Positions 24,656 to 33,239 of a stretch of DNA of 64,000 bases are shown piece by piece (within the stretch, counting starts at the first letter, position 1; every line of letters begins with the position of its first letter). The position numbers were made by a program, and so were the translations under genes. Origin of the DNA: Corallococcus macrosporus DSM 14697 (GTDB lineage Bacteria; Myxococcota; Myxococcia; Myxococcales; Myxococcaceae). The DNA is taken from assembly GCF_002305895.1 (NCBI RefSeq), contig NZ_CP022203.1, positions 2,334,501 to 2,398,500 of the forward strand, read 5' to 3'. The notes under the pieces were generated by a model. That model did no database searches and was not told the origin of the DNA. It saw nothing but the letters and a program-made list of their open reading frames with translations.

Positions 24656-24657
24656 TT
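24585..24657 (+). ncRNA. Candidate small RNA, unit 2 (read-through or paralogous copy)
   Basis: Second 71-base unit with the same two hairpins. Hairpin 1 has GCTCC/GGAGC, and hairpin 2 has a 15-position stem ending in GTTTCTTTT, a stronger U-tract than unit 1. Without its own promoter it would be made by read-through of the unit 1 terminator (RNA of about 195 nt) or by processing. The terminator directly abuts the stop codon of the convergent lipoprotein gene. Confidence 0.6.
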
Positions 24658-25122
24658 TCAGGGGATGGGCGTCTCTTCGGGGCTGGAGCTGGGGTTCGGA
24701 CTCGGGCTCGGCAGCTCGCCCTCGAAGGGGCCGTCCTCCTGGCTCTCCAACTGCCAGGCGCCGTCCCGGAAGACGAACTCCGAGGTGACGAGGGCGGTGC
24801 GCTCGGAGGCCGAGGGCAGGCGCATCCACTGGATGCGGCTCTGGATGGTGGCCTGGTTCCCGTCCGCTGACACCTTCACGTCCACGACCTCGTAGTCGGT
24901 GATGGACAGGTCCTTGTCGTCGTTGAGCTCGATGCGGGCCTTCTGGAAGTCCTTGCGGCGCTCGGGGACGATGATGCGGCTGGCGCTCTGGAAGTCCTTC
25001 CAGCGGATGGCCTGATGGAAGCGCTCCACGGTGGGCTTGAGTGTTTCCAGGTTGGATTTCTTGGACACGGTTGCGCACGCCCCAAGGACGAGCGCGAGGA
25101 GCAGGGCAGGCAGGCGATTCAC
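24658..25122 (-). CDS. Small lipoprotein of unknown function
   Basis: 154 residues with a signal peptide and lipobox (LALVLGAC, Cys16). The mature part, about residues 25-125, is an alpha/beta domain with alternating charged strands reminiscent of NTF2/SnoaL-like or DUF4440-like folds (weak). The tail is Pro/Ser-rich. It converges on the small-RNA locus. I do not recognise a named family. Confidence 0.75.
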   Translation of the reverse strand: MNRLPALLLALVLGACATVSKKSNLETLKPTVERFHQAIRWKDFQSASRIIVPERRKDFQKARIELNDDKDLSITDYEVVDVKVSADGNQATIQSRIQWMRLPSASERTALVTSEFVFRDGAWQLESQEDGPFEGELPSPSPNPSSSPEETPIP

Positions 25123-25211
25123 GCCCGGCAGGGTAGCACCCGGCAGCAGCCTCGGACGAGTCAGCGGTGGTATGGTCCGGCTCCCGCACGAGCACCGGAG
25201 TCGCGAGCGAC

Positions 25212-28200
25212 ATGGCCAAGTCGATGGTGGAGCGTTACGAGCAGCTCCTCCGGCAGGACCCCACTTCTTCCGTTTTCGTCGAGCTCGCCAAGGCCCTGTT
25301 GGAGAAGGGCGACACGGCGCGTGCCATCGAGGTCTGCGGGCAAGGCATCTCCCACCACCCCACGTCCATTGTCGGGCGCGTGCTGTGGGGCAAGGCCCTC
25401 ATCCAGCAGGGCCGGCCCGCCGAGGCGATGGAGCAGTTCGACCAGGCCATCTCCATCGAGAAGGACAACCCCTACGCCTACAACCTGATTGGCGAGGTGC
25501 TCCTCCAGCGCGGGCTGTACCGCTCCGCGCTGCCCATCCTCCGCAAGGCCGTGGCGCTCCAGCCCAATGACGGCCGCGTGAAGAGCTGGCTGGACCAGGC
25601 GCAGCAGGCGCTCGCCGGTGGTCCGGCGCCGGTGTTCGCGGACCTGATGGGGCTGGAGAAGCCCGCCGCGGACGAGGACACCCCCGCCGAGCCGCCGAAG
25701 GACGAGGACCCGGCACCGGGGCCCACGGTGGCGCCCATGGCCGCCGCCCGGCTGCGCGCCGCGGCGCTCGGTGACGCGGCGAAGCTGAAGCCCGCGAGCG
25801 CGGGGGCCGCGGCAGCGGGTGATTCCGCGGACGCGGGGCCTGGGACGGCTGGGGTTGCGGACGCTGGGACAGGCGCGGACGCTGGGACAGGCGCGGACGG
25901 CGGCGAGGCGTCAGCGGCGGACCCGTCGGTGGCGCGGGGCGGCGAGGCGTCAGCGGCGGACCCGTCCGTGGCGCGGGGCGGCGAGGCGTCAGCGGTGGAC
26001 CCGTCGGTGGCGCGGGGCGGCGCGGCGACGCGGCCGGAGGGCTCGGGGGACGAGGCGGGCGCGTCCCTGGGGCTGTTGAACCGGCGGGTGCCGGTGTCGT
26101 CGGTGCTGGGCGCGGAGCTGCCGAGCCTGGACCTGGGGCTGGGGGATGACGAGGACGCACCCCAGCGCGGTGAGGACGAAGCGCCTGGGCAGGCGCTGTC
26201 GTCCGAGGCCGCCGCGGGTGGCCCGGCGGAGGACTCCGCCCTTCCCGACTCCACGCAGGATTCCGGCGCCGGCCAGGATGCGCCGACGCAGCAGGTGGCG
26301 CTGCCCGAAGGGGCCGAGGCGGCCGCTGCGTCAGCGCCCGAGGCCGACGAGGACGGGCGCCAGGCCGGCGCCGCTCCGGCCGAGGACGGGCCCCTGGCCG
26401 CGTCCGCTCCTGTCGAGGACACCGCGTCCGCGGGGTCCGGTGGACTCCTGGGAGACCTTCCGCCTCCCGAGCCCATGGCGCCGATGCCCGTCGTCGCGGC
26501 GCGCGCGCCCTCGGCGACGCGGCCTTCCTCCGGGGGCAAGCGGTCCCTGCTCGAGGACATCCCGGACGCGGCGCCCGCGCCCACGGCCGCCAGCGCGCAG
26601 GCCAAGGCGCGCAAGCCGGACACCGAGGCGCTCACCGCCGAGTACGAGAAGGAGCTGCGGGCCAGGCTGGCGCGCGAGGCCGCCAAGACGTCGTTCATCG
26701 CCCGGCATGGCGTGAAGGTCGCCGGCGCGGTGGTGGGCGTGGTGGTGCTGGCCATCGTCGCCATCAGCTTCATCAACATCCGCGCGAACCAGGGCGGAAA
26801 GACGCTGAGCGAGACGCTGGCCCGGGCCGAGGACCTCATCGTCCAGGACACGGGGGCCTCGCTGGACGCCGCGCTGGCGCAGCTCCAGAAGGCGCGGGAC
26901 ATGGATGACAGCAGCAGCCGCGCGTGGGCGCTGACGGCGTGGGCGCATGCGCTGCGGTATGCGGACCATGGGCAGGCCTCCGAGGACCGGCGGCAGGCGC
27001 TGGAGGCGCTGGAGCGGCCCGGCGTGAAGGACGCGGCGCCCGCCCTGGTGCTGGTCACCAACGTGCTGGTGGCGGACGAGCGCGGACGGGCCCTGGCCCG
27101 GAGCGCCCTCTTGGGTTCGCAGGAGGAGAGCACCGAGGTCCATGCGCTCGCCGGCAGCCTGCTGCTGGAGGCGAAGGACGAGAAGCAGGCGCTCGAGCGC
27201 TTCGACCGCGCGCTCCGGGCCTCTGGCGTCAACGTCCGCGCGCTGGTGGCCCTGGGGGGCTACTACAAGGCTTCCGAGGACTTTCCCCAGGCCATCGAGA
27301 TGTACGAGCGCGCGCGCAAGAGGTCCCCTGGTCACCCCGGGGCCCGCATTGGCCAGGCGGAGGCCCGGCTCGCGCTGTACCAGGACCTGGACGCCGCGCT
27401 GGCGGACGTGGCGCCGCTCGCGGAGGACCCGAAGCTGCCGCCGTCCCTGAAGGCGCGCCAGCAGTTGGTCCATGGCGAGCTGCTGTCCGCCCAGGGCAAG
27501 CACGCCGAGGCCCGCGCGCTGCTCTCCAAGGGCACCCAGGGGCCCCTGGCCTTCGAGTTCCAGCTCGCGCTCGGCGCCGCCAGCCGGGCGGCCGGGACGC
27601 TGGACGCGGCGCAGGCCGCCTACGAAGCCGCGCTCAAGCTGCGGCCCAAGAGCGAGGAAGCCCGCGAGGGCCTGGGCCGGGCGCTGCTGGACCGGGACCG
27701 TGAGCGCGAGGTGCTGTCGCGGCTGGACGCCGACGGGGGCCGCAAGGTGTCCCTGGTGCGCGGCGCCGCGTACGCGCGGCTGGGGGACTGGAAGAAGGCC
27801 CGCGCGGAGCTGGCGCGCACCCGCGTGAATGACCGGTATCCACCGGAGGCCGTCTCCTGGCTGGCCCTGGCGGACGCCGCCGAGGGCAACGGCGCCCAGG
27901 CGCGGGAGCTGCTGGAGAAGGCCCTGCAGGCGGCGAAGCGGCCGCGCAACGACATGCGGCTGGCGCTGGGGCAGCTCTACTGGCGCGAGCGGGCCTACGA
28001 CAAGGCGCAGTCCCTGTTCGAGGAGGTCCAGAAGGATCCTCGCGACCACGAGGGCGCGTGCTCGCTGGGGCGCCTGATGCTGTCGCGCGGGCTGCCCGAC
28101 ATGGCCCTCAAGCCGCTGACCCAGGCGGTGGAGCGCAACGGCGCGCACGGCGAGGCGCGGGACGCGCTGGGGCGCACGCTGCTGGCGCTGGGGCGGACGC

Positions 28201-29033
28201 AGGACGCGCTCAAGCAGTTCGAGGCGTGGCAGTTGGAGAACCCGGGCAGCGCGGCCGCTCACAAGGGCTTCGCGCTGGCGCTGTTCCACGCGGGCCGCCG
28301 CAAGGACGCGGAGGGCGCGGTGCAGCGCTCGGTGAAGCTGGCGTCGGATGACCCCGAGGCGCACAAGCTGCGCGCGGCCATCCTCTTCGGCGCGGGCGAC
28401 GCGCGGGGCGGCTTCTCCGCGCTGGCGCGCGCCAACAAGCTGGACCCGAAGGACGCGGACACCTTCTGTGAGATTGCCCTGGCCTTCATGCGCCAGGGCA
28501 ACAGCGGCAACGCGGAGGCGGCCTTCGCCGCGGCCCGGCGGGAAGGGCCCGATGCCACCTGTGGCCGCGTGGGCGAGCTCTACGCGCAGCTCCCGGGCGG
28601 TGGGCGCGGCGCCGCGCGGACGCTGGAGGACCTGGCGGCCAGGGCGCCGACAGTCTGGGACAAGGCCTTCGCTCGGGCCACCATGGCCCGGGCCCTGCTG
28701 GGGGCGGGGGCGCTGAAGGATGCGCGCGCCGCGGCGGATGAGGCCGTGCGCCTGGCGCCTTTCGACGGCCGGGCACAGCTTGCATTGGGCATGGTGGCGC
28801 TCAAGCAGAGGCAGGAGGCCGTGGCCAGGGCCGCGCTGGAGAAGGCCGTGGAGCTGGAGCCCGCGGACGGCCTGGCGCGCCTGGCGCTCGCGGACGCGCT
28901 GGTGCGCGAGCCCGGCGAGCTGCCGCGGGCGGTGGCGTCCTACGAGGCATTCCTGAAACTGGCCGGTGGCGCGAATGATGCCGCGCGGGTGAAGAAGGCC
29001 CTGCCTGGCCTCAAGAAGAAGGCTGCGAGGTAG
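25212..29033 (+). CDS. Long TPR membrane protein, 1273 residues
   Basis: From ATG 25212. Residues 1-135 are three to four TPRs (VERYEQLLRQDPTSSVFVEL onward). About 150-490 is a low-complexity Ala/Asp/Glu/Pro linker with a 13-residue repeat GGEASAADPSVAR. One membrane segment follows at about 500-523, and the remaining 750 residues are TPR repeats with typical A/G-x3-Y and P-spaced helices. The layout (cytoplasmic module, disordered linker, one membrane span, long TPR tail) mirrors the gene at 14027-19030. It probably scaffolds envelope complexes. Start choice: the upstream extension to 25167 overlaps the promoter region. Confidence 0.85.
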   Translation: MAKSMVERYEQLLRQDPTSSVFVELAKALLEKGDTARAIEVCGQGISHHPTSIVGRVLWGKALIQQGRPAEAMEQFDQAISIEKDNPYAYNLIGEVLLQRGLYRSALPILRKAVALQPNDGRVKSWLDQAQQALAGGPAPVFADLMGLEKPAADEDTPAEPPKDEDPAPGPTVAPMAAARLRAAALGDAAKLKPASAGAAAAGDSADAGPGTAGVADAGTGADAGTGADGGEASAADPSVARGGEASAADPSVARGGEASAVDPSVARGGAATRPEGSGDEAGASLGLLNRRVPVSSVLGAELPSLDLGLGDDEDAPQRGEDEAPGQALSSEAAAGGPAEDSALPDSTQDSGAGQDAPTQQVALPEGAEAAAASAPEADEDGRQAGAAPAEDGPLAASAPVEDTASAGSGGLLGDLPPPEPMAPMPVVAARAPSATRPSSGGKRSLLEDIPDAAPAPTAASAQAKARKPDTEALTAEYEKELRARLAREAAKTSFIARHGVKVAGAVVGVVVLAIVAISFINIRANQGGKTLSETLARAEDLIVQDTGASLDAALAQLQKARDMDDSSSRAWALTAWAHALRYADHGQASEDRRQALEALERPGVKDAAPALVLVTNVLVADERGRALARSALLGSQEESTEVHALAGSLLLEAKDEKQALERFDRALRASGVNVRALVALGGYYKASEDFPQAIEMYERARKRSPGHPGARIGQAEARLALYQDLDAALADVAPLAEDPKLPPSLKARQQLVHGELLSAQGKHAEARALLSKGTQGPLAFEFQLALGAASRAAGTLDAAQAAYEAALKLRPKSEEAREGLGRALLDRDREREVLSRLDADGGRKVSLVRGAAYARLGDWKKARAELARTRVNDRYPPEAVSWLALADAAEGNGAQARELLEKALQAAKRPRNDMRLALGQLYWRERAYDKAQSLFEEVQKDPRDHEGACSLGRLMLSRGLPDMALKPLTQAVERNGAHGEARDALGRTLLALGRTQDALKQFEAWQLENPGSAAAHKGFALALFHAGRRKDAEGAVQRSVKLASDDPEAHKLRAAILFGAGDARGGFSALARANKLDPKDADTFCEIALAFMRQGNSGNAEAAFAAARREGPDATCGRVGELYAQLPGGGRGAARTLEDLAARAPTVWDKAFARATMARALLGAGALKDARAAADEAVRLAPFDGRAQLALGMVALKQRQEAVARAALEKAVELEPADGLARLALADALVREPGELPRAVASYEAFLKLAGGANDAARVKKALPGLKKKAAR
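25860..26015 (+). repeat. In-frame tandem repeats: 18 bases x 2 then 39 bases x 3
   Basis: GACGCTGGGACAGGCGCG occurs at 25860 and 25878. It is followed by three 39-base units at 25899, 25938 and 25977 encoding GGEASA(A/V)DPSVAR. All lie in the linker of the long TPR protein. Confidence 0.9.
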
Positions 29034-29034
29034 C

Positions 29035-29406
29035 GTGCGGTATTTCTCCTCCCGAACGGACTCCCCGCTGCTGCGCATCATGTGGGGCAATGCGTTCCTG
29101 CTGTCGCTCATCTACCTGCTGCTGGGGCTCGGGGTGGAGATTGCCCTGAGGTTCCACCCCTCGAGCTTCCTACGGCGGATGTCGCTGTCGCTGGACTCGC
29201 TGCCAGCGCGGGCGCTGGAGCTGTCGGGCGCCATGGAGCCGCTGCGCGCGGCCTACTTCACCGGGCGCATCTCCGAGTGGGGCGTGCGCGTGGTGTTCGG
29301 CCTCACCACCATGGCCGTCATCTTCGTGCTCGCGATGGTGGTGGGCACGCTCATGGGCGGCGTCCGGACGCTGCTGGCGCGCCGGGCCCTGCGCTCGCGC
29401 TCCTAG
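29035..29406 (+). CDS. Small two-span membrane protein, unknown function
   Basis: 123 residues from GTG 29035, one base after the TPR gene stop, so co-translation is likely. Two hydrophobic segments (about 18-38 and 83-108) flank a loop. No recognised domain. Its stop shares the tetranucleotide CTAG with the stop of the convergent recQ gene. Confidence 0.7.
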   Translation: MRYFSSRTDSPLLRIMWGNAFLLSLIYLLLGLGVEIALRFHPSSFLRRMSLSLDSLPARALELSGAMEPLRAAYFTGRISEWGVRVVFGLTTMAVIFVLAMVVGTLMGGVRTLLARRALRSRS

Positions 29407-31484
29407 CCCCTGCGGCGGAGGATGGGCTTGCGCGCCGCGGCCGCTGGCACGGCCTGCGGCTCATGGCCCGCCGCGCGCGCCATCAGGCAGATTTCCACCA
29501 CCTTGGGGCCAAAGCGCTCCCAGCGGCTCTCCCCGGTGCCCTTCACCGCCAGGAAGCCCTCCCGGTCCACCGGCAGCGCCGCGGACAGCCCCAGCAGCGT
29601 GGCGTCGTTGAAGATGATGAAGGGCGCGACGCCCAGGTCCTTCGCCAGCTCCTTGCGCCAGCGCCGCAGCTCCGTGGAGGCCAGCTCGCTGTAGTTCGTC
29701 ACCACGGGCGCCGCCGTGGAGCCCGGGCCGCGGCCGCGCGACGCGGCCGGCCCATGCGCCAGCAGCGTGGGCATCTTCTCCGGCGTGCACACGTCGCAGT
29801 TGCCACACGAGGTGCCTGCGTCGCGCTGGCCGAAGTACCGGAGGATGGCCGAGCGCCGGCACTTCTTGTCCCGGTCCGTGTAGGCGTACTCCGTCATCCG
29901 CCGCAGCAGCGAGAGGTTCTGCCGCTCCTGCTCCCGCACCCGGCTCAGGTCCAGCCCCAGCTCCCGGAAGGGCAGCCGCTCCAGCGCGCGGATGGAGCGC
30001 CCGGCGAAGGGCCGCCGCACCTTCGCCACGTGGGCCTTCTCCAGAAGGCCGAGCGCGTGGCGGACCTCGTCCACCGACAGCCCGATGCGCCGCGCGAGGA
30101 TGGGCAGCTCCGTGGTGATTTGCCGGCCCACGGGGAAGGTCTCCAGCAGCGACTTGAGCAGCCGCTGCGCGTCCGGCGAGTGCGGCTGCGCCGAGGTGGC
30201 CTTCTCCAGCAGGGTGATGCCGTGCTCGCCCTCGCCCCGGCCCCCGCGCTCCACCTTGCCCTCGCGCTCGAGGATGCGCAGCGCCGCGGAGACCTCGAAC
30301 TCGCTGGCGTTCACCATGCCCGCGAGCACGTGCACGCCCCGCTCGAACTCCTCCACCGACTGGAGCACGTTCCACACGTCGCCGAAGATGGCCTCGGCCG
30401 GGTGGCTGCTCTGGATGAGCCGCTCCTGGGTGAAGACGTCCGAGTGGTTGAAGAGGAGCACCGCGCGCGCGGCCTGCCCGTCGCGGCCCGCGCGGCCAAT
30501 CTCCTGGTAGTACGCCTCCACCGCCCGGGGGATGTTGGCGTGGCCGACGAAGCGGATGTCCGGCTTGTCGATGCCCATGCCGAAGGCGTTGGTGGCCACC
30601 GCCACCGCCTCCTTCGCGGCCATGAAGGTGTCCTGGGCGCGGCGCCGGGCGTCGTCGTCCATGCCTGCGTGGTACAGCACCGCCTTCACCCCGCGCCCGT
30701 GCAGCTCGGAGAAGATGCCCTCCGCCGCGCGCCGCGTGGAGCAGTACACGATGCCGCTGCCGCCGGTGGCCGCCAGCCGCGCGCAGGCCTCGTGCCGGTC
30801 CGCGTCGCCGCCCACCTCCTGCTTGCCCAGGAAGAGGTTGGGCCGGTCGAAGCCCATGGCGAACTCCTGCGGGTCCTTCATCAGCAGGACGCGCACGATG
30901 TCCGCGCGGACCTCCGGCGTGGCCGTGGCGGTGAGCGCCACCGTGCGCGGCGGCCGCAGCCGCTTGCGCACCTGCCCGAGCTGCGCGTAGTCCGGCCGGA
31001 AGTCGTGGCCCCACTGGGAGATGCAGTGCGCCTCGTCCACGGCGAGCAGGTCCACGCCCACGGCGGACACCGTCTCCAGGAAGCTCTGGCTGCGGAAGCG
31101 CTCCGGCGCCACGTAGAGCAGCTTGTACTCCCGCGCGCGCAGCTTGCGCATCCGCTCCGCGCGCTCCAGGTCGGACAGCGAGGAGTTGATGAACGTCGCG
31201 GGGATGCCCCGCGCGGTGAGCTGCTCCACCTGGTCCTTCATCAGCGCGATGAGCGGCGACACCACCAGCGTCAGTCCCGGCAGCAGCGTGGCCGGTAGCT
31301 GGTAGCACAGGCTCTTGCCCGCCCCGGTGGGCATCACCACCACCGTGTTGCGGCCGCTCAGGACGGAGGAGATGACCTGGTCCTGCCCCGGACGGAACTG
31401 GGACAGGCCGAAGTGGCGGACCAGCCCCCGCTGTGCTTCCTCGAGGTAGGGCAGGTCCACCGGCATCGCGCGCATGTTCATCAT
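29403..31484 (-). CDS. recQ: ATP-dependent DNA helicase RecQ
   Basis: About 693 residues from ATG 31484 (MMNMRAMPVDLPYLEEAQR; several nearby ATGs are possible, and the frame opens at 31529). Helicase motif I TGAGKSLCYQLP, motif II DEAHCISQWGHDFRP, motif VI QEIGRAGRDG, then the RecQ zinc-binding cysteines (CRR...CGNCDVC), a winged helix and a C-terminal HRDC domain. RecQ unwinds DNA in recombination and repair. It is the third gene of the radC-DUF3006-recQ minus-strand run. Confidence 0.95.
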   Translation of the reverse strand: MMNMRAMPVDLPYLEEAQRGLVRHFGLSQFRPGQDQVISSVLSGRNTVVVMPTGAGKSLCYQLPATLLPGLTLVVSPLIALMKDQVEQLTARGIPATFINSSLSDLERAERMRKLRAREYKLLYVAPERFRSQSFLETVSAVGVDLLAVDEAHCISQWGHDFRPDYAQLGQVRKRLRPPRTVALTATATPEVRADIVRVLLMKDPQEFAMGFDRPNLFLGKQEVGGDADRHEACARLAATGGSGIVYCSTRRAAEGIFSELHGRGVKAVLYHAGMDDDARRRAQDTFMAAKEAVAVATNAFGMGIDKPDIRFVGHANIPRAVEAYYQEIGRAGRDGQAARAVLLFNHSDVFTQERLIQSSHPAEAIFGDVWNVLQSVEEFERGVHVLAGMVNASEFEVSAALRILEREGKVERGGRGEGEHGITLLEKATSAQPHSPDAQRLLKSLLETFPVGRQITTELPILARRIGLSVDEVRHALGLLEKAHVAKVRRPFAGRSIRALERLPFRELGLDLSRVREQERQNLSLLRRMTEYAYTDRDKKCRRSAILRYFGQRDAGTSCGNCDVCTPEKMPTLLAHGPAASRGRGPGSTAAPVVTNYSELASTELRRWRKELAKDLGVAPFIIFNDATLLGLSAALPVDREGFLAVKGTGESRWERFGPKVVEICLMARAAGHEPQAVPAAAARKPILRRRG

Positions 31485-31529
31485 CCCGGTCCATCCGTCA
31501 ACGGAAACGAGGCCGTGCCCGGCCTCCAC

Positions 31530-31784
31530 TCACAGGTCGAGCCCTGGTGGAACCGGAACAGCCAGCCGCGCCCGGATCCGCGCGACGTCCCGCCGCCGCG
31601 CCTCCGTCTGCCCTGGCTCCAGCCGGCCATCCACCACGAGGTCCCCCTCACGTGCGCCGCTGGGCAGCGACGCGCGCTCCACCGTGCACGCCTGTCCGGT
31701 GTCCAGCCGCACCACCTGCGCCCGCGTGTCCTCCAGCAGCTCCACCTGCACCGCCCCCCACAGCCCCACCACGCTCACCATCAT
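31530..31784 (-). CDS. DUF3006 domain protein
   Basis: 84 residues from ATG 31784, whose ATG overlaps the radC stop (ATGA) with GGAGG six bases upstream, so translation is coupled. The beta-rich pattern AVQVELLEDTRAQVV, LPSGAREGDLV, and a Thr-Glu-Ala-Arg-Arg tail matches DUF3006, a small domain often encoded beside MBL-fold or competence-type nucleases. Function unknown. Confidence 0.75.
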   Translation of the reverse strand: MMVSVVGLWGAVQVELLEDTRAQVVRLDTGQACTVERASLPSGAREGDLVVDGRLEPGQTEARRRDVARIRARLAVPVPPGLDL

Positions 31785-32551
31785 CCGCAGCCTCCATTCG
31801 CGCTCCACGTCCGCCGCTGCTCCTTCGCCTCGTCCGGCATCAGCCCGCGCTCCAGCATCGACACGTAGCCGCCGTCTCCCACCACCACGTGGTCCAGCAC
31901 CTTGATGTTGAGGAGCTGCGCCCCCGCGACCAGGTGCCGCGTCAGGGCCAGGTCCTGGACGCTGGGCTCCGGGTCCCCCGAAGGGTGGTTGTGCGCCAGC
32001 ACGATGGACGTGGCGCGCGCGGTGAGCGCCGCGGCGAACACCTCTCGCGGGTCCACCGGGCAGGTGTTCATGGTGCCCTCCGCCACGCGCGCGTCATGCA
32101 GCAGCACGTTGCGCGCGTTGAAGCACAGGACGTGGAACACCTCGCGCCGCAGCGCCCCCAGCACCGGCGCCAGATACGCGGCAATCTCCTTCGGCGTGCG
32201 CAACCTGGGCCGCCGCTCACCCGCGCGCTGCGCGCGGCGGCCCAGCTCCAACGCGGCCAGCACCTGCGCCGCCCGGGCAGGCCCCACGCCGGGCCGCAAG
32301 CTCAGCGCCAGGGGCTCCTGCTGCACCAGTCCCTTCAGCCCTCCGCCCTCCGTCAGCAACGCCCCCGCCACCGCCCAGGCTCCGGGCGCGCGCGCCCCGG
32401 AGCTCCACACCACGCACAACAGCTCCGGGTCGGTGAGTGCCGCCGCCCCCAACCGGAAGAGCCGCTCTCGCGACTCCTCCGCGCCCCCCACGCCCCGCGC
32501 GCTCACCGACCCGTCGCCCGCCCACGCCGCCCCCGCCGCCGATTGCTCCAT
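31781..32551 (-). CDS. radC: RadC family JAB/MPN-domain protein
   Basis: 256 residues from ATG 32551 (GGAGGG upstream). An N-terminal helix-hairpin-helix (LRPGVGPARAAQVLAALELG) precedes the JAMM/MPN metalloprotease-like motif HNHPSGDPEPSVQD. Despite its name RadC has no established repair role. The stop overlaps the DUF3006 start. The annotated frame could begin at 32584, but 32551 has the better ribosome site. Confidence 0.92.
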   Translation of the reverse strand: MEQSAAGAAWAGDGSVSARGVGGAEESRERLFRLGAAALTDPELLCVVWSSGARAPGAWAVAGALLTEGGGLKGLVQQEPLALSLRPGVGPARAAQVLAALELGRRAQRAGERRPRLRTPKEIAAYLAPVLGALRREVFHVLCFNARNVLLHDARVAEGTMNTCPVDPREVFAAALTARATSIVLAHNHPSGDPEPSVQDLALTRHLVAGAQLLNIKVLDHVVVGDGGYVSMLERGLMPDEAKEQRRTWSANGGCG

Positions 32552-32708
32552 CCCGCCGCCCTCCACGGGACGGGGACATAGCAACGCGTGTGCCTGCGTG
32601 TGCTACCTGGGGAGTGGGGCACGCACCCGTCCCGACATGCGTGAAGCGGCCGGAATGACGGACGGGCAGCCCTGCGCCACCTGGTTTCTCGGGCGCCGAG
32701 ACGGGGCG

Positions 32709-33167
32709 TCAGAAGCGGGAGAGGGCGAAGAAGCCCTTGATCTTCTCGTTCGTCTCCCGGAGCCGCTCACTCAGCGTCCGGACGAACGTCCAGAGCAGCA
32801 CGTACGCCAGGTCCTTGTCGGTGAACATGAGCTGATCCAACCGCGAGCGTTCAATGACCCAGACGGCGCAGCTCACGTGGGCGATGGCGTCCGCCGAGCG
32901 GGGGGAGTCCTCGATGACGGCCATCTCACCGAAATACTGGCCGGGCTCCAGGACGGCGAGCGCCTCCTCGCCGACGCCAGGGACTGACTTGGAGATGCGG
33001 ACCTTGCCCTCGGCGATTACGAACATCTCCTGGCCGGCGTCCCCCTCGCGGAACAGGAAGGCGCCCGCCGGGTAGGTCCGGGAGTGGCCAATCTGGGCGA
33101 CCTTGGCGAGCTGTCCCTGGGTCAATCCCTCGAACAGCGCAACCTTCTTGAGGACGTCGGCATCCAT
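32709..33167 (-). CDS. Cyclic-nucleotide-binding domain protein (no DNA-binding domain)
   Basis: 152 residues made almost entirely of a CRP/FNR-type sensor domain. The phosphate-binding cassette reads FGEMAVIEDSPRSADA, close to the cAMP/cGMP-binding signature. A C-terminal helix follows and no helix-turn-helix is present, so it is a stand-alone sensor. It is transcribed divergently from trxB with 72 bases between starts. Confidence 0.85.
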   Translation of the reverse strand: MDADVLKKVALFEGLTQGQLAKVAQIGHSRTYPAGAFLFREGDAGQEMFVIAEGKVRISKSVPGVGEEALAVLEPGQYFGEMAVIEDSPRSADAIAHVSCAVWVIERSRLDQLMFTDKDLAYVLLWTFVRTLSERLRETNEKIKGFFALSRF

Positions 33168-33239
33168 GAGGCCAGCTTCGTATCACGCGCCCGAGGCGCT
33201 CTGGTACCTTGCGGCCATCAACGAGATTCGGGAGGAGTC

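Noticed and set aside
24463-24657. Naming the small-RNA locus Pxr
   Set aside because: The sigma-54 promoter and hairpins are similar in kind, but the flanking genes differ from what I remember of pxr and I cannot align the sequences here.
24598-24870. A 90-codon plus-strand frame over small-RNA unit 2
   Set aside because: It starts inside the duplicated hairpin unit, crosses the terminator and runs antisense to the lipoprotein gene. No homologous motif.
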